DNA from: Pomphorhynchus laevis
Taxonomy: Eukaryota; Acanthocephala; Palaeacanthocephala; Echinorhynchida; Pomphorhynchidae
DNA length: 64,000 nt
NCBI GenBank assembly: GCA_012934845.2
Contig: WNNJ02000153.1
Location: forward strand, 47,685 to 111,684
Reading direction: 5' to 3'
Notes under the pieces: generated by a model
Told to the model about the DNA's origin: nothing
The model's input: the letters and a program-made list of their open reading frames with translations, nothing else
Databases searched by the model: none
Shown: positions 46,223 to 56,564 of the stretch, one piece after another
How positions within the stretch are numbered: position 1 is the stretch's first letter
Layout: each line of letters opens with the position of its first letter
Translations under genes and position numbers: made by a program

Positions 46223-46264
46223 ACGGTACTGATGAGCTCCGTTAGAGCGAAACGCGTATACCGT
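46223..46264 (+). ncRNA. Hammerhead ribozyme, family H-C, copy 2 (best copy)
   Basis: Stem I ACGGTA (46223-46228) pairs perfectly with TACCGT (46259-46264). The core is CTGATGA at 46229-46235. Stem II is GCTC with GAGC around CGTTA. GAA is at 46249-46251. Stem III would be ACG with CGT, without a loop: ACGCGT is self-complementary. Cleavage is predicted after A at 46258. Minimal type I hammerheads with tiny palindromic helix III are known from Penelope-like elements and retrozymes, where they are thought to cleave as dimers. Confidence 0.85.
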
Positions 46265-46684
46265 TGTTGAAGTTTGTCGTCACACATAGGATGACTGGGC
46301 ATACGTAGCGACTTTGAATATTGCGAGAATAATTCGGTTCGATTTCTTAGTTTGATGAAGATATATAGAATGCTGCCTGGTGTTTATGTCTCTTCGTGAG
46401 GAAAACAGTGATTTATTTATGAGTACACCATTTGGTGTCCCAGGGCAGATGTAACAACAAATTATATTTTATATATTTGCACACTTTTAAGTGTCTCTGT
46501 TAAACAGCATTTCTATTAAAAAGAATTTAGTGCCTGATGCATGGTTAAACTGTAATAGTTACTGCCATGCACAGAGCTTATGCTAAATTCCCTCCGATGA
46601 TTTAGATTAAGGGTAGTTCTGCTTTTCGAGCTTTAAACACTGTTTAAGCGTGTGTTAAGGTGCCTATAGATGTTTATAGAAGTC

Positions 46685-46726
46685 ACATTACTGATGAGCT
46701 CCGTTAGAGCGAAACGCGTATACCGT
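46685..46726 (+). ncRNA. Hammerhead ribozyme, family H-C, copy 3
   Basis: Same core, stem II and ACGCGT helix as copy 2, exactly 462 bases downstream. Stem I has two mismatches (ACATTA against TACCGT). Confidence 0.8.
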
Positions 46727-47189
46727 TGTGAAGTTTGTCGTCACACATAGGATGACTGGGCATACGTAGCGACTTTGAATAATGCAAGAATAATTCGGTT
46801 CTATTTCTTAGTTTGATGAAGATATATAGAATGCTGCATGGTGTTTGTCTCTTCGTGAGGAAAACATAGTGATTTATTTATGAGTACACCATTTGGTGTC
46901 CCAGGGCAGGTGTAACAACAAATGATCACATGATCAATTTAGATTATCATTTTAGATCATTTTCTACACATGATCTTTTTATAGGATACATTTTTTTAAT
47001 TTGGTATCAGAATGTGAAAAACTGTGCTCCGGGAGCTAATAATCTTCATTTTCTTAATCGTAGATGTTGCCAAAAACCGGAGTTTGATGGCATGCAGAAG
47101 AGGCACTGTTAAACTGCAATACGAACTGCCATGAGCAGAGCGCGTGTTAAATTCTCTGTTGATTTAGATTAAGTGTATTTCGATTTTTC

Positions 47190-47640
47190 GAGAAACCTGA
47201 TAGCATATCAGTTCCTCCTGATGACCTCTAATTCTTATTCTGATACAACGTCTGTTATTTATTAGTCAATTCATAAAAATGACGTTTATTTTAAATTTTA
47301 TTTTAAATTTTATTTTTTAACTTGATTTAAATTATAGAAAATCTAAAAACAATTTTTAATTTTATTATTTAATTATTAAATTTTGATTTAGCATTATTAT
47401 GTTTTGTTTATTTTATAATTATATTAAATACGTAGACTCAGTTAGCTGATTGAATTTGAGCGTGTGTTAAAGTAAGATTATAAGATTTATTAAATATTTA
47501 TATATAACGATAAAATTTATAATTAAAATTTAAAATAAAAATCATATAAATTAGCCAATATACAATATACGATGTCTCAGAAAAAGGATTAGAGGTCATC
47601 AAGAGGAACTGCTATGTTAATTGTGTTAACCACGAATATT
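47190..47640 (+). repeat. Dispersed AT-rich repeat, T1 family, copy 2 and inverted scrap
   Basis: 47212-47450 matches 35088-35420 (CCTGATGACCTCTAATTCTT ... CGTAGACTCAGTTAGCTGAT). 47560-47640 holds the complement of the left end. Confidence 0.7.
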
Positions 47641-47836
47641 GAGCCTAGTCAGTATTAGTGGTCATATTATATCAGTTGAGGCATTGAATTCTCAGTTTTT
47701 TTAACAAGATTATGATAATTCAGACATAAAATATCAAGTTTATCTGTTGGGCAGATTGAGTGTTATTGAAATTTTAAACTTTTTAACAAAGTAATTTTAT
47801 TATTTAATTTAATAAATAATTATATATTTTTTTGTA

Positions 47837-48045
47837 TAGTTTTAAAGGAACGAAGAATTCAAAATTGCCATTTTTAAAAAGTATAATATTTCTATAGTTT
47901 CTTCGGGCATCATCAGGTTGTTTAAAATTAAAATTTATTTGAATTTTAATCCTGATGATGATACAAAAGCTATCGAACTGTATTGTACTGTAATAAAGGG
48001 TAATTTGTCCTTCTTCGTCATTTTCATTTTCCGCTATTTGATATT
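47837..48045. mobile_element. Foldback MITE related to family M2
   Basis: The inner arms read GGCATCATCAGGTTGTTTAA and TTTAATCCTGATGATGATAC, and AAAGGAACGAAGAA at the left end matches the M2 terminus. The arms are diverged. It abuts a PLE. Confidence 0.6.
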
Positions 48046-48059
48046 TAAATGAATGTTCT

Positions 48060-49340
48060 TTTCCCGTCGTCATCGTATTTTTATTTTCACTCCATCAACC
48101 GGAATCTTGCTCTTAAACTAATATCGTCTTTTTGTCAGTCGACTTTTTAGGGGATGCTTAGTTTCTCCAACGCACTGAATTTCGCATTTAATAAAAGTCT
48201 TAGCATATATTATACCAGCTGTTTTGCATTTTGTCATGACCTTTATATTGTATCTACCTTTTGTAAAACTATTTTTCAAAATACATTCTTCCCTAATAAA
48301 GCATTTGAAGCGTTTATTGTTACACTTTTGTCATTTTTCTTTTCGTAGGGTCTGAATAGTTAGGAATTTTTATATGTACTAATAACGATTTAATTGTGTT
48401 TGGAGCTCTAAACACAATTTGCGGTAATGCATATCCTTCATGAGTTTTCATATCTGATGATAACGATTTTAGATCTGAATAAATCAGATTTAATAAATCA
48501 GCAATAAAAAGCTATTTTTCCGTTTTTGTTGTTAACATTATCTTTGATTGTATAATTAATGAGTCACTGAATCATTCTCTTTCGGTATCCTCTAAAATAT
48601 AAATCAAAACATAATCTTTTTAAATGAGCAAACACACATTCGGTAGTGCTAAAAAATTTCTGATTATTGGTTTTCTGTATAAGTCATTATCTAGCTTATC
48701 ATGGTTTCTAGTCAATTGAACATCGAGGAAATTTATAGACGTTTTTTATTTAGAGTATATTTTGATGGATCTGCTATGAGCATTCGAAGCGTGCAGATAT
48801 ATCGATTTGAAGTTTGGTTTACTGTATAACTAAGTGACTAGCTTATCATGGTTTCTAGTCAATTGAACATCGAGAAAATTTAAAGACTTTCCCTTATTTA
48901 AAGTATATTTACTTTATGCTAATTTTGATGGATCTGCTATGAGCACTTGATATGTCGTGCAGATATGTCGGTTTGAAGTTTGTTTTTCTGTGTAAGTCAG
49001 TGACTAGCTTATCATGGTTTCTAGTAAATTGAACATCGAGAAATTGAGTATATTTACTTTAAAAATTACAAATTCATCAGCGATTAAATATTTTACTCCT
49101 CCTAATGTGAGTCATGCCACATACATGACATTTCTATTTGCTTTATCTATTTCATATCTCCTTGTTTCCTTGTTTTGTCGTTTATGAGTATCATGTTATC
49201 AAAATCTACTGATATAACAAGCAAACGCCATTGCTTATATCGGCATTCAAATTCGTGAATTATGTCTTCTTTAGTTAGATAAAACCTGTTTATAAAGAAG
49301 TGCCTCGATATATTCAACTTTGCAGCAAGACGACATATAA
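48060..49340 (-). mobile_element. Penelope-like element with GIY-YIG and a triplicated RT segment
   Basis: On the - strand, from 3' to 5' of the window: an RT segment INFLDVQLTRNHDKL followed by LYRKP occurs three times, near 49050-49000, 48880-48830 and 48740-48690. This is the PLE RT region after the active site (FLDV...LYRKP...YLHASSAHSRSIK). At about 48255-48130 lies the GIY-YIG-like part (GIIYAKTFIKCEIQCVGETK then HPLKSRLTKRRY). Many stops; inactive. The window therefore holds at least two GIY-YIG PLE relics plus YIDD-type PLE-like RTs. Confidence 0.75.
48685..49075 (-). repeat. Three tandem copies of a PLE RT-coding segment
   Basis: TAGCTTATCATGGTTTCTAG recurs at about 48693, 48840 and 49007 with spacing of 147 and 167 bases, each followed by the complement of the FLDVQLTRNHDKL codons. 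The unequal spacing indicates old tandem duplication with later indels. Confidence 0.85.
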
Positions 49341-49856
49341 CTGCGAAAAATGATTAAATAATTTTGAGCAACTGTGTTAAGGAATTTTCATATAATTTTT
49401 TGTATTTTATAAAATAAATCGCTAAACGCAATTATTCTAGATTTGTAAACTTTCAACTGTCTCTTAGTTTTACGCAGTTCCGATGATTTCCAGGTAATGA
49501 CGAAAATCAACTTATGTCTAAGGTAAACGTTTGTTATTAAAAACAACTTTTTAATGATCGTCATTAAGCTACAGAGAGAAATTATATAAATATATCTAAA
49601 TCCGTGAATGTAGACATAAGTTGTTGTTAAGAATAAGTTTACATCAGTACTTACTTAAACAACGGCTAATGTAATGTAAAATGCAATTTCGATTGATCAA
49701 AGGTAATTTAAAATCTTCCTTGTTCTAAATTAGATACCTAATTTTGTCATTCATAGGGTTATTATAATCTTTATGCATTGAAAGATTATATGAAATTTAA
49801 ATAAAATTTAAATTAATAAATACTAAATCCACAATCTTCTTCCATTTCAAATATAT

Positions 49857-50042
49857 ATTATTATAGGAACGAAGAAGAAAATATCCTTTATTTGATTAAA
49901 ATTCTATATTTCGATAGCTTCTGCTATCATCATCAGGATTACAAAAAAAATGTTTCGGATGATAACTCCTGATGATAGAAGGAGCTATCGAAATATATAA
50001 TTTTAATCAAATAAAGGATATTTTCTTCTTCGTTCCTATAAT
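49857..50042. mobile_element. Foldback MITE, family M2, complete
   Basis: A near-perfect hairpin: TATAGGAACGAAGAAGAAAA and its complement at the ends, and CTATATTTCGATAGCTTCTG with matching sequence further in. The centre near 49945 holds AAAAAAATGTTTC. Each arm carries CCTGATGATAG..CTATCGAAAT. Copies in pieces at 50225-50330 and 50340-50455. Confidence 0.9.
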
Positions 50043-50224
50043 AGTATATACTTATAATTATATATTTTATTTATTACAAATTATTTATTGCTTATTTCGA
50101 AATTTTATCGGTTTCTTTTTTGCTTCTAACTTTGTTGAAGATATATAATGGAATATAAAATTATATTCCATTATATAAATTTCATTATATTCCATTATTT
50201 TAAAAATGTTTCACACTGTGAAAC

Positions 50225-50455
50225 ATTTTTTTGTAATCCTGATGATTATAGCAGAAGCTATCGAAATATAGAATCTTTATCAAATAAAGGATATTTTCTT
50301 CTTCTTCGTTTCTATAATAATATAAAATTTAGATTATAATTTGTAATGTTTCACAGTGAAACATTTTTTATAATCCTGATGATAGCAGAAGCTATCGAAA
50401 TATAGAATTTTAATCAAATAAAGGATATTTTTCTTCGTTCCTATAATAATATAAA
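50225..50455 (+). mobile_element. Foldback MITE, family M2, two half copies in tandem
   Basis: Both read TAATCCTGATGATNATAGCAGAAGCTATCGAAATATAG in abbreviated form, then ATCAAATAAAGGATATTTT and a CTTCGTTCCTATAATAATAT end. TGAAACATTTTT links them. Confidence 0.8.
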
Positions 50456-50557
50456 ATTTAAATTATAATTTGTAATGTATTCTTTAACAATGTAGAATAG
50501 ATAATAGTTTGCTCAAAATTTTAGTATATATGATAGTTAGGTTTAGATAAACGTTTA

Positions 50558-50946
50558 ATGATTTTTGCACATTTGCAATCTCTAAAGTTAACATGGGCTA
50601 TAAATCGTTATTGGCGAACTTTATCAGCTGCTAGTCATGCTAGAAATCGCTCGACTAGTTTGCTGATTTTAAGTTTGCTGATTTTAGCAAACTATTCCAC
50701 TGTGCTTTTTATTATTGGCAATTGGAATGGGATTGTTCTCAAAACCATTATTATTACCATAAATCAGCGTTGGTAGAGGAAGGTTCTGCCTTCAATTTGA
50801 AAACCTATCTATTTTTGCAATTGATTGTAGTTTTCAAACTAGTTATCTATAAGAGGGAGTGTGAGACCTTTTCGAGTGAATTATGTACGCAATCATTTCT
50901 AGCCAGACGCGGAAGAACGACGATAACAGTAGCAAGTACCGTTTAG
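50558..50946 (+). other. Unrecognised overlapping frames
   Basis: Two overlapping + strand frames of about 73 codons are less AT-rich than the flanks. The second ends RRGRTTITVASTV; the region just after it (50950-51060) remains GC-richer. It could be part of an unknown element or an exon. I cannot name it. Confidence 0.3.
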
Positions 50947-51129
50947 ACATCACAATGACTCATCAGTACCAGATCCCTCCCACTGCTGGATACAGAGGAG
51001 GACTGGCAGACGGCACACGAGTCATGTGTATGAAGTACCAGAAAGATTTCTGGTAACTTCACATTGAGTGCTAAATCAATGTGAGTGCTAACTCAATGTT
51101 AGCACTCATTGAGTGCTAACTGGTACTAA

Positions 51130-52249
51130 CTGGTAGCAAGATTATTTTATTCTGTATTACTATAAAATACAAAAATAAATGTGATATAAAATAAACTTTA
51201 TGTATTTGCAATAAATTGGCCAATAATTATTATTTTATAATCAGCCAAACAATTAAAATTAAATTGCGCAATTGTTTTTCGTATACCCATTATTTGTTTT
51301 TCATATATATTTTTTCTTTGTTTTCAAAATATTATATGACCTTCATTGCTCTGCCGCAAATTTCGATTTAATAAGCAATTCACATTGGCATAATTATTAT
51401 TTCATATGCATATTGATGGTGAACAGTAATATAATTTATTTTTCCTCGGTTTAGTAAAAGAAGTAATTCATTATTAAATAAGCAAACATTTAACAGTCGA
51501 ATTTGCATTTTTAAGCTGATATCTATTGAACTTGCTACGTAAAGGAATTGCGCATTTTATTATTTTTCAAAAAAAACAATAAAAGTTGTTAGTTTGATGG
51601 ATTGTAATTATGGTAACGATATGAAAAATCTATTATCTTTGTTTTTATTGCAAATTTTAAATTATAGATTTCATAAAATAAAAGTTATTATTTTGCGCAG
51701 TATTTTCAATGAAACGATCAGCAAAATAATATTTTCAATCAAAACTAAAACGTAACTGCAACAAAAACAAAATCTATCGTTAAATAAAAACTAGGAAGTT
51801 AATAAAAACGTAACTGCCTTATAATCGATTTGATTAAATGTAAAATTTGATGCTACGATTTAGTGGTAAGTAAAAACTAAAATAATTTGTTTAAAATTTA
51901 ATTTCAATGGCTTATATAAATTATCTTTTTTATGTTAATATATTTACAAAATATTTATTCTCATAAAATATTTTATTTCATAAATAAAATCTATTATTTT
52001 GCACAATTAGATCAGATAACTTAGCATATGTATTATATACTATATAAATTAAAAATAAAGATAAATAATGAGTAAAATTTTGATTTGAACGAGTTCAAAT
52101 TAATATTAGAAAGTGAAAGAAAGCAAAATTAGAAAAATCAGATCAGATGATAAGCCTAGGTGTTTTATGCTATAAATAAATTAAAATTAAAATTTGTAAT
52201 TGAAATTAAAAATAAAAGTCATTTTTTATGAATTAAGTAATAAATAACA
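51130..52249. other. Intergenic, AT-rich, no recognisable feature
   Basis: Nothing recognisable besides scraps of the T1 repeat near 52010-52035. A palindromic cluster of AGTGCTAA/TTAGCACT words precedes it at 51065-51135. Confidence 0.5.
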
Positions 52250-52690
52250 AACGATGTATCGGAATCAGGATTAGAGATCATCAGGAGGAAGTTTTATGTT
52301 CTTAGGTTTCGGCCTCTATTCATCGACCCAACATAACAGTAGCGTCAAATACGCGCTAACATGTTATTTCCTCTGATGAAATTTGATTATCAAGTATTTT
52401 ATTCTAATACAAAGTATATTGTTTATCCATTCATAAAATTTTTTAGCTAAATATTTTAAATTATTTTTAATTTATTATTGTTCATTTGTAATTCTTCTTA
52501 AAAACATAAAAAAATTTATCAAACTTGATTGAAAATAAGCAGAAAAATAATGTCGTATCAATAATACATAGTTTCAGTATTTCTGACAGCTTATATTACC
52601 GGGATAAACAACGTATACAGGTCAATAATAACTTGTCAGTCGAACAAATCAGATCAGATAACTGAGTCTACGTATTTTATACTATATATT
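52250..52690 (-). repeat. Dispersed AT-rich repeat, T1 family, copy 3
   Basis: Complement of 35380-35560 and part of 35083-35200: CAATAATACATAGTTTCAGT, TCAGATAACTGAGTCTACGT and GATTAGAGATCATCAGGAGG. Confidence 0.7.
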
Positions 52691-52928
52691 AATCAAAAAC
52701 AAAGTTAAATAAAAAATAATTACAAGATTTAATACAATTCATATTTATATAAAGTTAAGATTTAATATTAAAATTTAAAATAAAAGTCAGTTTTTATGAA
52801 TTTTTAATTATTATGATTTAATTATTTAAATTAAATCATAATTTATTTAATTAAATTATTTGATATGATTATCAAATATAAGTTGGATACACTTAGTCCG
52901 TATTTTGTACTAAAAAAACAAATATTTT

Positions 52929-53775
52929 AATTTAACTTGAATGCATCTGTGAGCTGAAATTCTTCTGGTTGTGGCACAATATTATCCTCACAGGTATTGT
53001 TCCTATTCTTGATACAGCAGGACGCTACTAATCAGTTTGGGTGGGTCTCATTAGCTGCTGACCCAGACCTACATTTCACGTTTCGACCCTTATTATCTGC
53101 TTTCTCCGTACACTGATGCTGATCAGATTTGAACTCAGGACGTCTGTATCTTGATTCAACGCTACATCTACTTGGCTGGCTGCTCCAGTTGTGTAGATAT
53201 ACATTGTTGTATATTACTTATATATCAAGAATAGGAACAATACCTGTGAGGATAATATTGTGCCACAACCAGAAGAATTTCAGCTCACAGATGCATTCAA
53301 GTTAAATTAAAAACATTGTTATATATCAAGAATAGGAACAATACCTGTGAGGATAATATTGTGCCACAACCCGAAGAATTTCAGCTCACATATACATTCA
53401 AGTTAAATTAAAAACATTCATTGCAAGTGGCAGCATAAAAAACAGTGATCCGGCTAGCGGATCACACAACAAGGTAGGTTTCTAATAGATCGTTAGAATA
53501 CGACCTCCTACCAAAAGTAATATACAACAATGTATATATACACAACTGGAGCAGCCAGCTAAGTAGATGTAGCGTTGAATCAAGATACAGACATCCTGAA
53601 TTCAAATCTGATCAGCATCAGTGTACGGAGAAAGCAGATAATAATGGTCGAAACGTGAAATGTAGGTCTGGGTCAGCAGCTGATGAGACCCACCCAGACT
53701 GATTAGTAGCGTCCTGCTGTATCAAGAATAGGAACAATACCTGTGAGGATAATATTGTGCCACAACCAGAAAAAT
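52929..53775. mobile_element. Large inverted repeat of a SINE-like element, 245-290 bp arms
   Basis: The left arm 52929-53222 and right arm 53528-53775 are near-perfect complements (for example CAGGTATTGTTCCTATTCTT with AAGAATAGGAACAATACCTG). The centre holds two more direct copies of the arm end (53228-53311 and 53316-53412) and a short hairpin GATCCGGCTAGCGGATC. The right arm has a weak tRNA-like look (TAGATGTAGCG, then GAATTCAAATC about 35 bases on). High arm identity suggests recent inversion-duplication or gene conversion. An old single copy is at 6060-6240. Confidence 0.85.
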
Positions 53776-54399
53776 ATTTTAATCTTAAGATTTTCTGATT
53801 TAGATTTACATAAAGTAAATATAAAAACTATATATATGTACTAATTATATACTTACTTATATTTTATAAATAATTTACAATGCAAGTATCCTTATTTATG
53901 TTGCCTGTCAATGTTGACCTGCAGTCAACACCGTCAGAACTATTAACTCGAAAGTATTGTTGAGGTCACAGTCTTATTATACAGGATATGCTCGAATCAC
54001 ATGATTTGTTTGACGATCACTGTAGAGCTATCAAAGATTTAATTAATCTTTTAATTCTTACACTTCGTTTTAAGTTCTTTTGCAACTTTTGCAGTTCTAT
54101 TAGAAAATACAGGAGTGTCCGCCAGCTTATTAATGCCTATTTTTGATATCGAGTAAAATTTTGGCTAATGTTTAAATAGTTCAAAATGCCTAAGTTCATG
54201 TTCCCAATCTCTATTTTCCGTTAAAGTAGCTGATTTTATGTGGACTTGAAAATAATTGTTATTTTCCTTTGAAGAGATAGATTGAGCATGTTGAGTGAGA
54301 TTATTATTAGACCACCTATGAGCTAGTGCACATACGGTAGCATCACAAAATACCAAAAAAGCACAAAAGAAGACACAGTAAAGCTAAAACATTAAGGGT

Positions 54400-54580
54400 T
54401 GAGATTCACAATACTTTCTTCATAAACATTAGTTGTGACTTGATCCGCACTATTTCCATAGGAAGGTTATTCCATTCCTTGGTAACTCTGTCCACAAGGC
54501 TGTTGAGCCCTTTCAACCGCCTGGAAACCCGATTAATAGTGAATTCGTGTCCCCACGTTTATTAATTACAATGCTCTGAT
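54400..54580 (-). pseudogene. LINE ORF2 C-terminal tail fragment
   Basis: The - strand reads NRGHEFTINRVSRRLKGLNS then LVDRVTKEWNNLPMEIVRIK, the WNxLP tail of CR1/jockey-type LINEs. Same family type as 18030-18590 and 63560-64000. Confidence 0.75.
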
Positions 54581-55110
54581 TATAGAATTTCATTTAGATA
54601 GCCATTTTACCTCATTGTCATTTCTCCACAGTTTTATTTTTCTTATTTTATTATTCGGCATACCACCATTCAATTGTGAATAATATACAATATGTGGATT
54701 TCGATACTTCATTTTTAAATTGTCTAAATTAATATATAAATTATTTCTTAAACCTAAAAGTGTCTATCAGTTATTATTTATAATATTATTTTTAAAGATC
54801 GTTATTTAGGACAAAAACGATAATTTATTATAAAATTAAAAAAAATCATTAAAATATAATTATTAAAGCATCGCCAACTTTCTAACTTTTATTAAGATTG
54901 TAAAAACAAACAAATTGATATGAGATATATTCTAACAACGTAACATTATAATTCCGTGTATTTTAGGTAAAATTATTGTTGTATTATTTGATATTATTTA
55001 TGAATAATTCAATTTATTAATAAAACAACAATTCAATTTAAGTTTTAAATTCGTGTGAGAATTTACTGCAAATACAATGGATTCGCCATGTCAACCAATG
55101 GCAAAAGCAT
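54581..55110. other. AT-rich upstream region of the kinase-like gene
   Basis: No feature is certain. The kinase frame is open upstream of 55111 without an ATG, so a first exon with the start codon and any mitochondrial targeting peptide probably lies here or further upstream. Confidence 0.4.
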
Positions 55111-55894
55111 TTGCACTTATCCACAAATCCACAACATGATATTTTACAGGAAGACCATTTTAAGCAATATTCCTACTATACCCCAAGACCGCTATCTCTT
55201 AGGCAATTAGTCTATGTAGATGACCTTGATATGTCATTTAGCTACCTGCGCACTGAAATTCCGATCAGAATCGCTCAGTTAATGAAAGGTATTCAATGCT
55301 TACCGAAAACCGACCTTATTAACATAAACGAAACACTTCGAAAGCAATTAATAGAAAAATACATGGATAATATTCATAAAATCATAGACTTTAATAATTG
55401 TCATCTGGCTAACCCATCTAGACCAGCTGTAAAAATTGAAACTAAGAACCTTGACGATATAAACTACACTATTTTAATAAAATTTGAACAGCTTATGTCA
55501 AATATACACTCGAATGGAGACGATATATACAACATTCTACATATGGTTGGTAAAGATGTAGATATTGCCCCGTTTTTCCTTGACCGTTTTCTTGTTAGTG
55601 AATTAAGCAACCGTGTTCTGATTGAAAGATACTGTGAAGCACACCGCCGTGTATTTTGCAACGAAAGCATTAAAAGCGCATCGTCATTAAGTTTTAAATT
55701 AGATGATACTATACAATCAATATTTAATCAACTTAAACTGGAAGACGATAAGGAAATTAACCTGCATTTTAAGCTAATTTGTAATTCGGGTTTGGACAAA
55801 TCGAAATCGCCATATACAATCGATCATATTTATTCTTACGTAATAAGCATCCTAAAATACACGTTGTCTTACATTTACGAAACTGCGGAAGCGC
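55111..55894 (+). CDS. Mitochondrial PDK/BCKDK-like protein, exon with regulatory domain and N-box region
   Basis: Homologous to the kinases that phosphorylate pyruvate or branched-chain ketoacid dehydrogenase in the mitochondrial matrix. YTPRPLSLRQLVY, FSYLRTEIPIRIAQLMKGIQ and APFFLDRFLVSELSNRVLIE match the helical regulatory domain. The N-box region is YTIDHIYSYVISILKYTLSY. Aligned to the family's HLYHMLFELFKNAMRAT, the catalytic Glu is replaced by Ser and the Mg-binding Asn by Tyr. The frame is open upstream without a Met, so the start shown is only the open-frame limit. I place the donor at 55895 (GTAAAT, phase 1), compatible with the acceptor at 57785; the frame otherwise runs to a stop at 55917. 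The ORF is intact, yet it has lost the catalytic residues: pseudokinase or recent pseudogene. Confidence 0.75.
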
Positions 55895-56329
55895 GTAAAT
55901 GGAATGTTTCTGTTTGATAATTAATTAATTTCATTATACATACAATATTATTATCGGTAATTTATTGGTTAATATCAATACGTGTAAAGTAATATATTTA
56001 TCTGTAAATAAATGTGCTGAGATATAATGCCAGTAAAATACCTCATCAAATAATATAATGATGAAATACAATTAAGTTACTTCATGCAATCGTTTCTTAA
56101 TCTCGTCAAGCGTCTCTTGATAGGTTATTTCAATTCTTGATCAGTCAGACTGCAATCAGTTAAGCTCCTGGTTGAAAAAACGAGGTAGAATCTTTCTAAT
56201 CACGTTAAGTGACAACTATATCATAATTAAGATAGAAATCAACATCAAAACAAAAAGTAATACCAATTAGCATCAGGAAAGCAAAATAAATCAGATCACT
56301 CGAGTCCGTGAATTTTTTCAACTTTAAAC

Positions 56330-56525
56330 TTATTATTAATATTTTGAATATTAATAATATTTAATATTAATAATATTTAAATATTAATAATATTTAAATA
56401 TTAATAATATTAATATTTAAATATAATACTAATAATATTTAAATATTAATAATATTAATATTTAATATTATAATATTATAATATTAATATATAATATTAA
56501 TATATAATATTAATATTATAGTAGA
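56330..56525. repeat. ATT/TAA low-complexity tract
   Basis: Uninterrupted TTAATATT/AATATTAA-type sequence. Confidence 0.9.
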
Positions 56526-56564
56526 CACTTCTTGTTAAACTTTGTTGTTTAATAAGTATCTACC

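Larger units (their letters stand above)
45946..46925 (+). repeat. 462-bp tandem satellite with hammerhead ribozymes, family H-C
   Basis: Units begin at 45946, 46408 and 46869 (GTGATTTATTTATGAGTACA), so the period is 461-462 bp with two full units and a partial third. Each full unit contains TGCATGGTTAAACTGTAATA, a ribozyme, and GGATGACTGGGCATACGTAG. Traces of a further unit occur at about 47095-47190. No ORF. Together with the inverted copy at 44545-44825 it brackets the H-A/H-B repeats. Confidence 0.9.

Noticed and set aside
47212-47260. CTGATGACCTCTAATTC in the T1 repeat as a ribozyme core
   Set aside because: No GAAA follows a pairing partner of CCTC; the upstream GCCGAAACCTGATA seen in two copies is in the wrong order for a hammerhead.
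54165-54356. 63-codon - strand frame as a small gene
   Set aside because: No recognisable motif, and it lies next to a LINE tail. Could be LINE-derived or chance.
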